Origin: RBG-16-66-20 sp035308765
GTDB lineage: Bacteria > Pseudomonadota > Gammaproteobacteria > Burkholderiales > SG8-39
NCBI GenBank assembly: GCA_035308765.1
Contig: DATGGA010000025.1
Coordinates: 1-64,000, forward strand
Reading direction: 5' to 3'
Length of the DNA stretch: 64,000 nucleotides
Below the pieces are notes generated by a model. It searched no databases. It was not told the DNA's origin and saw only the letters and a program-made list of their open reading frames with translations. Below, in pieces: positions 31,967 to 40,677 of the stretch (position 1 is its first letter; each line of letters begins with the position of its first letter). A program made the translations under genes and the position numbers.

Positions 31967-34826
31967 AGCGCCGGGGTTCGCCGCTGCCGTGCAGGTTGCT
32001 ATCGCAGCGCCCGCACAGCCCGGCCGGATCGACATCGGCGCGGTAATGCCAGCAGCGCTCGCACTTCGCATGTGCGCTTGCCTTGACTTTGATTTGCACG
32101 CCGGACCCTTGTTCCTTTCGAACCGCCGCGCGCGACGTGATCATGACAAATCGAAGATCGTCCCCGAGCCGTGCCAGCGAGTCGTACATTGGACCATGAG
32201 CCGAAATGTCCAGTTCAGCTGCAAGGGAAGAGCCGATTTCCTTCGCTTCGCGCTTTTCTTCCATTTTTTTCATTGCAATCTCGCGAACCTGACTCACATC
32301 TCTCCAAGCATTCATCACTGCCTCATCCAGACCGGGGTTCGGGAGCGCGTGCCAGATCTCCTCGAACACGCTTCCTTCCCCGCCACCGCGCAGAACCCTC
32401 CAGCCCTCCTCCGCGGTGAAGCTCAGGATCGGCGCCATCAGCCGCAGCAGGCTCTGCGCGATATGCCACAGCGCAGTCTGCGCCGAGCGGCGCGGGCGCG
32501 AATCCGCGCCGCAGGTATAGAGCCGGTCCTTGAGGATGTCCAGGTAGAACGCGCCGAGGTCCTCGGCGCAGAACGCCTGCAGCTTCTGCACCACCAGGTG
32601 AAACTGGTAACGCTCGTAGTCCGCCGCCACCTCCGCCTGCATGCGCGCGGTCAGCGCCAGGGCATAGCGGTCGATTTCCGTCATCTCCGCCACCGGCACG
32701 GCGTTCTCCGCCGGGTCGAAGTCGGACGTATTCGCCAGCAGGAAGCGCAGCGTGTTGCGCACGCGCCGGTAGCTCTCGACGACGCGCTTGAGGATCTCGC
32801 TGGAAATGGTCAGCTCGCCCGAGTAGTCGCCGCTGGCGACCCAGAGCCGCAGGATCTCGGCGCCCAGCGTGCCGGCGACCTGCTGCGGCGCCATGCCCGT
32901 GCCTTTCGACTTGGACATCTTGCGGCCTTCCATGTCGATGACGAAGCCGTGCGTGAGGATCGCCTTGTACGGCGGCACGCCGTTCATCATGCACGACACC
33001 AGCAGCGACGAATGGAACCAGCCGCGGTGCTGGTCCGAGCCCTCCAGGTAAAGGTCGGCCGGGAATTTGCTTTCGCTTGCGTGCGAACCTTTCAGCACCG
33101 TCTGGTGCGTGGAGCCGGAATCGAACCAGACGTCGATGGTGTCCTTCACCTTCTCGTAATGCGCGGCGTCGGCGCCGAGGAATTCTCCGGTGGTCACCGT
33201 CTGCCAGGTCTCGATGCCGCCCCGCTCGACGCGCCGCGCGACTTCCTCGATCAGGTCGAGCGTGCGCGGATGCAGCGTGCCGGTCTCCTTGTGCACGAAG
33301 AACGGCATCGGCACCCCCCACTGCCGCGCGCGCGACAGCGTCCAGTCCGGGCGGTTGGCGATCAGGCCGTGCAGCCGCGCCTTGCCCCAGCCCGGAAAAA
33401 ATTCGGTGGCCTCGATGCCGCGCAGCGCCGTCGCCCGCAGGGTTTCGGCGGGCCGGGTTAATCCGTCCGGGCCGTTGTAGCCGGGCACCGCGTCCATGCC
33501 CGCGAACCACTGGATGGTGGCGCGCAGGATGACCGGCGTCTTGTGCCGCCAGCAATGCATGTAGCTGTGGACGTGCTTCCAGTCCACCGCGAACAGCGCG
33601 CCCTTTTCCTCGAGGGTCTTGATGATTTTCGGATTCGCGTCCCAGATCATCTGCCCGCCGAACAGCGGTAATGTGCTGGCGAACTTGCCGTCGCCCGTGA
33701 CCGGCGTGAGGATTTCGTCGTCCTTCATCCCATGGCGGCGGCAGGATTCGAAGTCCTCCACGCCATAGGCGGGCGACGAGTGCACGACGCCCGTGCCCGT
33801 GTCCAGAGTCACGTATCCGCCGAGGTACACGGGCGAAGTGCGGTCGTAGAACGGGTGCTTGAAACGGATGTTCTCCAGCGCCCTGCCCTTCGCCTTGCCG
33901 ATCAGCCGCCAGGACTTGATGCCGTACCGCGCCAGCAGCCTGGGCATGGCGAGAGAATCGAATTCCTCCTCGGTCGCCTCGGGGATTTCCCCGGCGAGGA
34001 GCATGGCGTCGGCAACGATCAGCAGGCCGCGGTCCGTGTCGATCAGCGCGTAGTCGAAATCCGGATGCACGTTCAGCGCCTGGTTCGCCGGCAGCGTCCA
34101 GGGCGTGGTGGTCCAGATGACGATGTAGCCTTTCTTGTCGGGCAGGCTCCGCAATCCGAAGGCCGCGGCGACTTTCTCCCTTTCGGCGAACTCGAAGCCC
34201 GCGTCGATGGCAGGATCCTTACGGTCTTCGTATTCCACTTCCGCCTCGGCAAGCGCGGAGCCGCAGTCGAAGCACCAGTTGACCGGCTTGAGGCCGCGGA
34301 AGATGTAGCCCTTCTTCAGCAGCATGCCGAGGCCGCGGATCTCGTCGGCCTCGTTGCCATAGGCCATCGTGAGATATGGATGGTCCCAGTCGCCGAGGAC
34401 GCCGAGGCGCTGAAAGTCCGCTTTCTGCTTGGCGATCTGTTCCGTGGCGTAGGCCCGGCACAGGCGCTGCGTTTCCCCGGCAGGCAGGTTCTTGCCGTAT
34501 TTCTTTTCGATCTGCACTTCGATCGGCATGCCATGGCAATCCCAGCCCGGCACGTAGGGCGCGTCGAACCCCGCCATGGATTTCGACTTGACGATCACGT
34601 CCTTCAGGATCTTGTTCACCGCATGGCCGATATGGATGTCGCCGTTGGCGTACGGCGGGCCGTCGTGCAGCACGAAGCGCGGCCGCCCTTTGGACACCGC
34701 GCGCAGGCGCTTGTATACGCCCTTCTCGTTCCATTCCTTGACCCACAGCGGCTCGCGCCTGGCGAGATCGCCGCGCATCGGGAACGGCGTGTCGGGCAGG
34801 TTCAGCGTGTTCTTGTAGTTAGCCAT
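31959..34826 (-). CDS. ileS: Isoleucyl-tRNA synthetase
   Basis: A 955-residue class I synthetase. The HIGH motif is at residues 65-68 (YANGDIHIGHA) and the KMSKS motif in EGRKMSKSKGTG (about 620). The editing (CP1) domain includes TTPWTLPANQAL and TGTGVVHSSPAYG. A C-terminal zinc site has two Cys pairs (CERCWHYRADVDPAGLCGRC). Length matches the bacterial type of about 940. It overlaps ribF by 8 bp upstream and lspA by 8 bp downstream. Confidence 0.98.
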   Translation of the reverse strand: MANYKNTLNLPDTPFPMRGDLARREPLWVKEWNEKGVYKRLRAVSKGRPRFVLHDGPPYANGDIHIGHAVNKILKDVIVKSKSMAGFDAPYVPGWDCHGMPIEVQIEKKYGKNLPAGETQRLCRAYATEQIAKQKADFQRLGVLGDWDHPYLTMAYGNEADEIRGLGMLLKKGYIFRGLKPVNWCFDCGSALAEAEVEYEDRKDPAIDAGFEFAEREKVAAAFGLRSLPDKKGYIVIWTTTPWTLPANQALNVHPDFDYALIDTDRGLLIVADAMLLAGEIPEATEEEFDSLAMPRLLARYGIKSWRLIGKAKGRALENIRFKHPFYDRTSPVYLGGYVTLDTGTGVVHSSPAYGVEDFESCRRHGMKDDEILTPVTGDGKFASTLPLFGGQMIWDANPKIIKTLEEKGALFAVDWKHVHSYMHCWRHKTPVILRATIQWFAGMDAVPGYNGPDGLTRPAETLRATALRGIEATEFFPGWGKARLHGLIANRPDWTLSRARQWGVPMPFFVHKETGTLHPRTLDLIEEVARRVERGGIETWQTVTTGEFLGADAAHYEKVKDTIDVWFDSGSTHQTVLKGSHASESKFPADLYLEGSDQHRGWFHSSLLVSCMMNGVPPYKAILTHGFVIDMEGRKMSKSKGTGMAPQQVAGTLGAEILRLWVASGDYSGELTISSEILKRVVESYRRVRNTLRFLLANTSDFDPAENAVPVAEMTEIDRYALALTARMQAEVAADYERYQFHLVVQKLQAFCAEDLGAFYLDILKDRLYTCGADSRPRRSAQTALWHIAQSLLRLMAPILSFTAEEGWRVLRGGGEGSVFEEIWHALPNPGLDEAVMNAWRDVSQVREIAMKKMEEKREAKEIGSSLAAELDISAHGPMYDSLARLGDDLRFVMITSRAAVRKEQGSGVQIKVKASAHAKCERCWHYRADVDPAGLCGRCDSNLHGSGEPRRYA

Positions 34827-35748
34827 TTTTCCTGAAGTAGTCCTTTGCCTGCGCCACGTCCCGCGCTATTGCGGACCGCAGAGCGTCCATGCCGTCGTAT
34901 TTTTCTTCGTCGCGGATCTTGTGCAGGAATTTCACCCGCAGGTGGCGCCCATACAGCTCGCCGTGCCAGTCGAACAGGTGGACTTCCAGCAACGGCGGCG
35001 CATTTTCCCTGACGGTCGGCCTCCGGCCGACGCTCGCCACACCACGCAGAATCCGGTGCGTTTCCTCCAGTTCGGCCCCCACCACGAATATCCCCGCCAG
35101 CGGCGGCCGGCGCCGCAGCACGATGTTCGCAGTCGGAAAGCCGAGCAAGCGGCCGAGCTTCCCGCCATGGGCCACGCGCCCGCTCATCGAATAGCCGCGC
35201 CCGAGCAGGAGCGCCGCGCCGGCCAGGTCGCCTGCAGCGAGCGCCGTGCGCACCCCGGAACTCGACACGCGCTCCCCGGCGTTCATCACTTCCGGCATCG
35301 CTTCCAGCTCGAATCCGAGCCGCGCCGCCGACGCCTCCAGCAGCGCGAAATCGCCGGTGCGCCTGGCGCCAAAGCGGAAATCCCGTCCCACCAGCAGCCA
35401 GCGCACCCCCAAACCCCGCACCAGCACCTCTTCGATGAACCGGTCCGCGGCCAGCGCGGCCAGCTGTGCACCAAAACGCAGCACGTGCGTCCTGTCGATC
35501 CCCGTTTCCGCAATCAGCTCCAGCTTCTCGCGCAGCCGGGTCAGCCGCGTTGGCGCGGTCGCGGGCGAAAAAAATTCCCGCGGGTGCGGTTCGAATGTCA
35601 GGGCGCTGCAAGGTAGCTTCAGTTCGCGCGACTTTGCGGCCAGCCTGTCCAGCATGGCGCGGTGACCGCGGTGCACGCCGTCGAAATTGCCGATGGTGAG
35701 CCCCACGGGGCTCCCCCCCGGTCTGATTGTCCCGTGCGTGACCCGCAT
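34819..35748 (-). CDS. ribF: Bifunctional riboflavin kinase/FAD synthetase
   Basis: A 309-residue enzyme making FMN and FAD. The N-terminal nucleotidyltransferase domain has LTIGNFDGVHRGHRAML (17-33) and WLLVGRDFRFGARRTGD; a central ISSTxxR-like SSSGVRTAL follows. The C-terminal kinase domain has GKLGRLLGFPTANI and a PTV plus EVHLFDW segment. It is first gene of the ribF-ileS-lspA operon. A TATAAT on the same strand lies 21 bp upstream. Confidence 0.96.
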   Translation of the reverse strand: MRVTHGTIRPGGSPVGLTIGNFDGVHRGHRAMLDRLAAKSRELKLPCSALTFEPHPREFFSPATAPTRLTRLREKLELIAETGIDRTHVLRFGAQLAALAADRFIEEVLVRGLGVRWLLVGRDFRFGARRTGDFALLEASAARLGFELEAMPEVMNAGERVSSSGVRTALAAGDLAGAALLLGRGYSMSGRVAHGGKLGRLLGFPTANIVLRRRPPLAGIFVVGAELEETHRILRGVASVGRRPTVRENAPPLLEVHLFDWHGELYGRHLRVKFLHKIRDEEKYDGMDALRSAIARDVAQAKDYFRKNG

Positions 35749-35768
35749 CCGTGCGCGTAAAATGTTGA

Positions 35769-35774
35769 ATTATA
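35769..35774 (-). promoter_or_regulatory. -10 element for the ribF operon
   Basis: TATAAT on the minus strand in the 51-bp gap between ribF and the divergent Mpo1-like gene; transcription would begin about 14 nt before the ribF ATG. No good -35 at 17 bp. A plus-strand TAAAAT (about 35758-35763) may serve the opposite gene. Confidence 0.42.
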
Positions 35775-35799
35775 GCGGCTTTCAACAGGAAGGAGACCG

Positions 35800-36345
35800 G
35801 TGAAGACCCTCGAAGACCAGATGTCCTTCTACGCGGCCTACCACCAAGACGCGCGCAACAAGGCGACTCACTTCGTCGGCGTGCCGCTGATCGTTTTCTC
35901 GCTGATGATCCCGCTCGGCTGGCTGCGCGCCGATGTCGGCGGCTTCCCGGTGAGCGCTGCGCCGATCGTCACTTCCGCGCTGCTGCTTTATTACCTGATG
36001 CTCGACGTCCCGCTTGGCCTGGCGATGGGCGCCGTGTTCGCGCTGATGCTCTGGGGCGCGGAGCCGCTGTCGCAGGCATCGCTGTTCATCGGCCTGGTCT
36101 GGTTCCTGATCCTGTTCGTCGGCGGCTGGGCGCTGCAGCTCTGGGGTCACGCCTACGAGGGCCGCAAGCCGGCGCTGGTCGATAACTTGTTCCAGATCTT
36201 CGTGGCGCCGATTTTCCTCGCCGCTGAGGTATTCTTCGCCTTTGGCTTGAAACCTGCGCTGCACGAGGAGGTGCAGCGGCGCGCGCTGCAGATGCGCGCG
36301 CGGGCGGGGATCGGCAGCACCGGCGACGGCCTGACGCCCGCCTGA
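35800..36345 (+). CDS. Mpo1-like (DUF962) membrane protein
   Basis: A 181-residue integral membrane protein of the DUF962/Mpo1 family. The N-terminal motif MSFYAAYHQDARNKATHFVGVPL contains the conserved histidines, and a later WALQLWGHAYEGRKPAL holds another. There are four to five hydrophobic helices and the family ending NLFQIFVAPIFLAAEVFF. Yeast Mpo1 is an Fe(II) dioxygenase that alpha-oxidises 2-hydroxy fatty acids; the bacterial role is untested. The start is GTG with an AGGAG site. TRAP permease genes follow 40 bp downstream. Confidence 0.88.
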   Translation: MKTLEDQMSFYAAYHQDARNKATHFVGVPLIVFSLMIPLGWLRADVGGFPVSAAPIVTSALLLYYLMLDVPLGLAMGAVFALMLWGAEPLSQASLFIGLVWFLILFVGGWALQLWGHAYEGRKPALVDNLFQIFVAPIFLAAEVFFAFGLKPALHEEVQRRALQMRARAGIGSTGDGLTPA

Positions 36346-36385
36346 TTCGACCCGTAGTTCCCGGATTCGCAAAGGAGGAGTTGCG

Positions 36386-36928
36386 ATGATGAAGCTGTGC
36401 CTTGGCCTGTCGCGGGCTATTGACGCCTTCAATGAGCGCGTGAGCATCATCGCCGACGCGCTGGTGCTGCTCTCTTGCGCGATCAGCGCCGGAAACGCCT
36501 TCTCGCGCTACGCCTTCAGCATCAGCTCCAACGCCTGGCTCGAAATCCAGTGGTACATGTTCGGCGCCCTGGTGATGCTGGGCACCTCCTATACCCTGAA
36601 GAGGAACGAGCACGTGCGCGTCGACATCGTCTACAGCAATATTCCCACCCGCTGGCAGATCGCGATCGACATATTCGGCGGCGTCCTGTTCCTGATGCCG
36701 GCTGCGTTGATCATGGCCTACCTTTCATGGCCGGTCTTCTACAATTCCTGGGTGGAGCACGAGATGAGCGGCAACGCCGGCGGCCTGGTCCGCTGGCCGA
36801 TAAAGATTTTCCTGCCGCTCGGCTTTGCGCTGCTCAGCCTGCAGGGCTTCTCCGAGCTGGTCAAGCGCGTTGCGATGCTCACCGGCCACATGAAGGCCGA
36901 CCTGCACTACGAAAGGCCGCTGCAATGA
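36386..36928 (+). CDS. dctQ: TRAP transporter small permease subunit (DctQ)
   Basis: A 180-residue four-helix membrane protein, the small subunit of a Na+-driven TRAP importer. LEIQWYMFGALVMLGTSYTLKRNEHVRVDI is a typical DctQ block. The ATG at 36386 has a strong AAGGAGG site. It overlaps dctM by ATGA. The receptor gene is not upstream but convergent at 38636-39724. Ligand class (2-oxoacid, mannitol or halogenated acid type) is suggested only by that receptor. Confidence 0.92.
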   Translation: MMKLCLGLSRAIDAFNERVSIIADALVLLSCAISAGNAFSRYAFSISSNAWLEIQWYMFGALVMLGTSYTLKRNEHVRVDIVYSNIPTRWQIAIDIFGGVLFLMPAALIMAYLSWPVFYNSWVEHEMSGNAGGLVRWPIKIFLPLGFALLSLQGFSELVKRVAMLTGHMKADLHYERPLQ

Positions 36929-38583
36929 TTCCGCACGAGATGATGGCGCCCGTGATGTTCGGCGGGCTGGTGGTCTTCATGCTGCTCGGCTACCCGGTGT
37001 CGTTCTCGCTCGCCGCGGTCGGCTTGTTCTTCGGCTTCATCGCGATCCACGCCGGCTACTTCGATTTCAGCCTGATGCAGGCGCTGCCCGAACGCGTGTT
37101 CGGCATCATGGCGAACGACACCCTGCTTGCCATCCCGTTCTTCACCCTGATGGGCGCGATCCTCGAGCGTTGCGGGCTGGCCGAGGACCTGCTGGACGGC
37201 TTGGGCCAGCTGTTCGGCCCGATACCTGGCGGCTTGGGCTACGCGGTGATCGTGGTCGGCGCCATTCTCGGCGCGATCACCGGAACGGTGGCCGCATCGG
37301 TGATCGCGATGGGCCTGATCTCCCTGCCGATAATGATGCGATACGGCTATGACCAGCGCTTCGCCACGGGCGTGATCGCGGCCTCCGGCACCATCACGCA
37401 GCTGATCCCGCCCTCGCTCGTTTTGATCGTGCTTGCCGACCAGCTCGGCCGTTCGGTCGGCGACATGTACGCGGGCGCATGGGGCCCGAGCCTGATCCAG
37501 GTGCTGCTGTTCGGCGGCTACACGCTGCTGGTGAGCATTTTCAGGCCGCAGTGGGTGCCCGGGATCCCGCCGGAATCTCGCACCATGACCGGCTGGCCGC
37601 TGGTGAAGCGCTGCCTGTGGGGCATCATCCCCTCGCTGGTGCTGATTTTCCTCGTGCTCGGCACCATCTTCCTCGGCCTGGCGACGCCGACCGAGGGCGG
37701 CGCGATGGGCATGGTCGGCGCAGTCGTGCTCGCAGTCCTGCACCGCAAGGAGTTTTCCCAGCGAGGGAAAATTGCCGCTTGGGTCGCACTCGTCGCCATC
37801 ACGGTGATTTCCGTGCCAGCGGCGATCGGCATGGCGGACGAATCCTTGCCGGCGACGCTGGTCGACGCCGCGAACAAATTCTTCGCCGCGACGCGGGCTT
37901 CCCTGTTCGTCGTCTTCTACGCCGGGCTGGCGCTGGTGATGTGGGAGGCGGTGGCGATCGCGGAACTGCGCGGCCTCATCAAGCAGGCCTCACAGTCGAC
38001 CATGCGCATCACCGCAATGGTGATCTTCATCCTGATCGGCTCGACCATCTTCACGCTGGTATTCCGCGGCGTCGACGGCGACCTGTGGATCGAGAACATG
38101 CTGCTGCACCTGCCGGGCGGCAAGGTCGGCTTCCTGGTGTTCGTCAACGTCTTCGTCTTTTTCCTTGCCTTCTTCCTCGACTTCTTCGAGATCGCCTTCA
38201 TCATCATCCCGCTGCTCGCCCCGGTGGCGACCAAGCTGGGCATCGACCTGATCTGGTTCGGCGTGCTGCTGTGCGTCAACATGCAGACCTCGTTCATGCA
38301 CCCGCCGTTCGGCTTCGCGCTGTTTTACCTGCGCAGCATCGCGCCCAAGGAAATAAAAAGCTCCGCGATCTACTGGGGCGCGATCCCCTGGGTGGTGCTG
38401 CAGCTCATCATGGTCGCCATCGTCATCGTCTGGCCGGGGCTGGTGACGTTCATGCTGGACAAGCCTTCGGACGTCGACCCGAGCAAGGTGCAGATCGTCG
38501 TCCCGGCGGAAGAGTCTATGCCAGGCGCCGCCCCGGAGAAGCCGGCGGCGGACGACGACCTGGAGAAGCAGTTCCGCAAATGA
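36925..38583 (+). CDS. dctM: TRAP transporter large permease subunit (DctM)
   Basis: A 552-residue membrane protein of the DctM family. It has the substrate-translocating repeats with IPFFTLMGAILERCGLAEDLLDG, GAITGTVAASVIAMG and ASGTITQLIPPSLVLIVLAD, and near the end MQTSFMHPPFGFALFYL. It is longer than the usual 425-430 residues, because of an insertion with extra hydrophobic helices in the middle (about 275-345) and a charged C-terminal tail; longer versions are typical of the TakP-associated subgroup. The next element is a strong terminator. Confidence 0.93.
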   Translation: MIPHEMMAPVMFGGLVVFMLLGYPVSFSLAAVGLFFGFIAIHAGYFDFSLMQALPERVFGIMANDTLLAIPFFTLMGAILERCGLAEDLLDGLGQLFGPIPGGLGYAVIVVGAILGAITGTVAASVIAMGLISLPIMMRYGYDQRFATGVIAASGTITQLIPPSLVLIVLADQLGRSVGDMYAGAWGPSLIQVLLFGGYTLLVSIFRPQWVPGIPPESRTMTGWPLVKRCLWGIIPSLVLIFLVLGTIFLGLATPTEGGAMGMVGAVVLAVLHRKEFSQRGKIAAWVALVAITVISVPAAIGMADESLPATLVDAANKFFAATRASLFVVFYAGLALVMWEAVAIAELRGLIKQASQSTMRITAMVIFILIGSTIFTLVFRGVDGDLWIENMLLHLPGGKVGFLVFVNVFVFFLAFFLDFFEIAFIIIPLLAPVATKLGIDLIWFGVLLCVNMQTSFMHPPFGFALFYLRSIAPKEIKSSAIYWGAIPWVVLQLIMVAIVIVWPGLVTFMLDKPSDVDPSKVQIVVPAEESMPGAAPEKPAADDDLEKQFRK

Positions 38584-38609
38584 AAAACCCCGCTCACGCG
38601 GGGTTTTTC
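38583..38609. terminator. Bidirectional rho-independent terminator
   Basis: AAAAACCCCGC, loop TCAC, GCGGGGTTTTT: a 6-bp GC stem flanked by A and T tracts, so it can work on both strands. It starts at the dctM stop and also serves the convergent TRAP receptor gene. Confidence 0.9.
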
Positions 38610-38635
38610 TATGCTGCCCTCCTTGCTGACGGCGG

Positions 38636-39724
38636 CTAGGACTTCACTTTCGTAGTGGTCATGTAATTGTCGTACGTGGACTCGGCGACGCGGAACCACT
38701 GCACCTGCTCGTCGCGGAACGCCTTCCACTGCGGGTAGATCCGCTTCCAGTGGGCGCTCTTGGCGTCCATTTCCGCGTAAACCTCGTATGACGCCTTTTC
38801 CGCAGCTGTCAGTATCGCGTCCGAGAAGCGGCGCAGCTTGGTGCCGCTGGCTACCAGCCGGCGCATGGCATCCGGATTCTGTGCGTCGTACTTCGCCGGC
38901 ATCCAGGCCGTGGCTTCGCCGCAGGCCGTGGCGAGCGCCGCCTGATAAGACTTGGGCAGCTCCGCCCACTTCTTCTCGTTGACGAAGGTCATCAGCATCG
39001 GGCCGCCTTCCCAGAAACCCGGCGTGTAGTAGTACTGCGCGACCTTGTTGAAGCCGAGCTTCTCGTCGTCATAGGGCCCGACCCACTCCGCGGCGTCCAC
39101 CGTGCCCTTTTCGAGCGCCGGATAAATGTCGGGAGCGGCGAGCTGTTGCGGCACGACACCGAGCTTGGCCATGATGACCCCGGCAAAACCGCCGATGCGC
39201 ATTTTCACGCCCTTCAGGTCGGCGAGCGTCTTGATCTCCTTGCGCCACCAGCCGCCCATCTGGCAACCGGTGTTCCCCGAGAGCATAGCGATGCAGCCGT
39301 AGTCCTTGAACAGCGGCGCCATCGCTTCCGCGCCGCCGCCGAACAGCCACCACGCGGCCTGCTGGCGCGTGTTGCCGCCGAAGCAGATCGAGGTGCCGAA
39401 GGCGAAGGCCGGATCCTTGCCGAAGTAGTAGTACGGCGCGGTATGGCCACATTCCACCGTCCCGGCCTGCACCTCGTCGAGCACCGCGAGCCCCGGGACG
39501 ATCTCGCCCGCGGCGAACGGGCGGATGGTGAACTTGCCGTCGGTGATCTCGCCGACCCGCCTGGCGATCAACTCGGCGCCACCGTATAGCGTGTCAAGGC
39601 TCTTAGGCCAGCTGGTCGGCATGCGCCAGGTAATCGTGGGTTGCGACTGCGCGATTGCCGGCGCCGCCACGCTGCCGACTGCCAAGCCCGCCGCAGCCTT
39701 CTTCAGAAATGATCTGCGCTTCAT
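38636..39724 (-). CDS. TRAP transporter substrate-binding protein (DctP/TakP type)
   Basis: A 362-residue periplasmic receptor. The twin-arginine-like leader MKRRSFLKKAAAGLAVGSVAAPAIAQ is visible. Mature part: WRMPTSWPKSLDTLYGGAELIARRV, GTVECGHTAPYYYFGKDP, and the family 7 signature region MRIGGFAGVIMAKLGVVPQQLAAPDIYPALEKGTVDAAEWVGPYDDEKLG. The last strongly resembles TakP-type 2-oxoacid receptors. It presumably serves DctQM on the other strand. The ATG at 39724 has a GGAGGAGGG site. Confidence 0.93.
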   Translation of the reverse strand: MKRRSFLKKAAAGLAVGSVAAPAIAQSQPTITWRMPTSWPKSLDTLYGGAELIARRVGEITDGKFTIRPFAAGEIVPGLAVLDEVQAGTVECGHTAPYYYFGKDPAFAFGTSICFGGNTRQQAAWWLFGGGAEAMAPLFKDYGCIAMLSGNTGCQMGGWWRKEIKTLADLKGVKMRIGGFAGVIMAKLGVVPQQLAAPDIYPALEKGTVDAAEWVGPYDDEKLGFNKVAQYYYTPGFWEGGPMLMTFVNEKKWAELPKSYQAALATACGEATAWMPAKYDAQNPDAMRRLVASGTKLRRFSDAILTAAEKASYEVYAEMDAKSAHWKRIYPQWKAFRDEQVQWFRVAESTYDNYMTTTKVKS

Positions 39725-39822
39725 TGAATCCCTCCTCCGTTTGGTTCGATTGGTGGACCTTCGATTGAAGTCCGAGCGGCGATTCTAGCCTCGAATCGGG
39801 CCCCGGGGAACCGGGTCCAGAT

Positions 39823-40677
39823 TCAATTCAGGCGCGCGCAGCGCACCGACAGCTCGACCATTTTAGCGCGCACCTCGTCGGCGTCGCCCGCCTCCGGTGC
39901 GCGCTCGAGGTATTCGGCCAGGTCCTTGAGCGCCGGGCGCCAGCATTCGAGGCGCTGATAGACAAGGCCGCGGTCGCGCAGCTCGGCGGCCGAGTCGGGC
40001 GCGACGATCACCATCCGGTTGAGCACCTGCAGCATGCGCTCGGGCTTGTCTTTTTCGCGGTAGACGCCCTTCAGGTTGCGCAGCACGCGCGCGAGTATCT
40101 GCCGGTTGCTGGCGGGCTCGAGGAAATGGTCGAGCGGCAGCTCCGCGACCGGAACTCCCCCGGTGGCACCGCGCGGGATCACGCGCTTCAGGCGCTCGCG
40201 CAGCTCGCTCTCCGATTGCGGCACGCCGCCTGAGAAGGGATCCAGCACCAGCGTACCGCCGCGCAGCGGCAGGCGGACCAGGAAATGCCCCGGGAAGGAA
40301 ACGCCCTCGAACCGCAGTTCGATACGCCGGCCTATCTCCATGTACAGCACCGCGAGCGTGATCGGGATCCCCATACGGCGGTCGAGGACTTCGTTCAGGT
40401 AGGAGTTGCGCGGATCGTAGTAGTCGTCAGTGTTGCCGCTGAAACCGAGGTCATCGAACAGGAATTCGTTCAGCGCGATCACCCGGTCCTCGGCAACCGC
40501 GTCCTTCGCCAGGCGCGCGCGCAGACGTTTCGCGAAACGGTCTATTTCGCCGACATAGCCGTCCACGTCCAGCCCCGGATAGGCGTCCTCCGCGATCTGC
40601 AGGCAGGCCCTGGCGAGCTCGATCTCCTCGTCGCGGCGCGACACCAGTTCCGAGAACCGGTCCAGCCCGGGCGTCAA
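39823..40677 (-). CDS. SirB1 family protein with transglutaminase-like and TPR regions
   Basis: A 284-residue cytoplasmic protein of the SirB1 family. A transglutaminase-like core (LNEFLFDDLGFSGNTDDYYDPRNSYLNEVLDRRMGIPITLAVLYMEIGRRI, then GVSFPGHFLVRL and LVLDPFSGG) is followed by tetratricopeptide-like helices (VLNRMVIVAPDSAAELRDRGLVYQRLECWRPALKDLAEYLERAP). The Cys of true transglutaminases is not obvious. The proposed start is TTG at 40677, overlapping the murJ stop by 4 bp. Function is unknown, though the link with murJ and wall genes is frequent. Confidence 0.85.
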   Translation of the reverse strand: MTPGLDRFSELVSRRDEEIELARACLQIAEDAYPGLDVDGYVGEIDRFAKRLRARLAKDAVAEDRVIALNEFLFDDLGFSGNTDDYYDPRNSYLNEVLDRRMGIPITLAVLYMEIGRRIELRFEGVSFPGHFLVRLPLRGGTLVLDPFSGGVPQSESELRERLKRVIPRGATGGVPVAELPLDHFLEPASNRQILARVLRNLKGVYREKDKPERMLQVLNRMVIVAPDSAAELRDRGLVYQRLECWRPALKDLAEYLERAPEAGDADEVRAKMVELSVRCARLN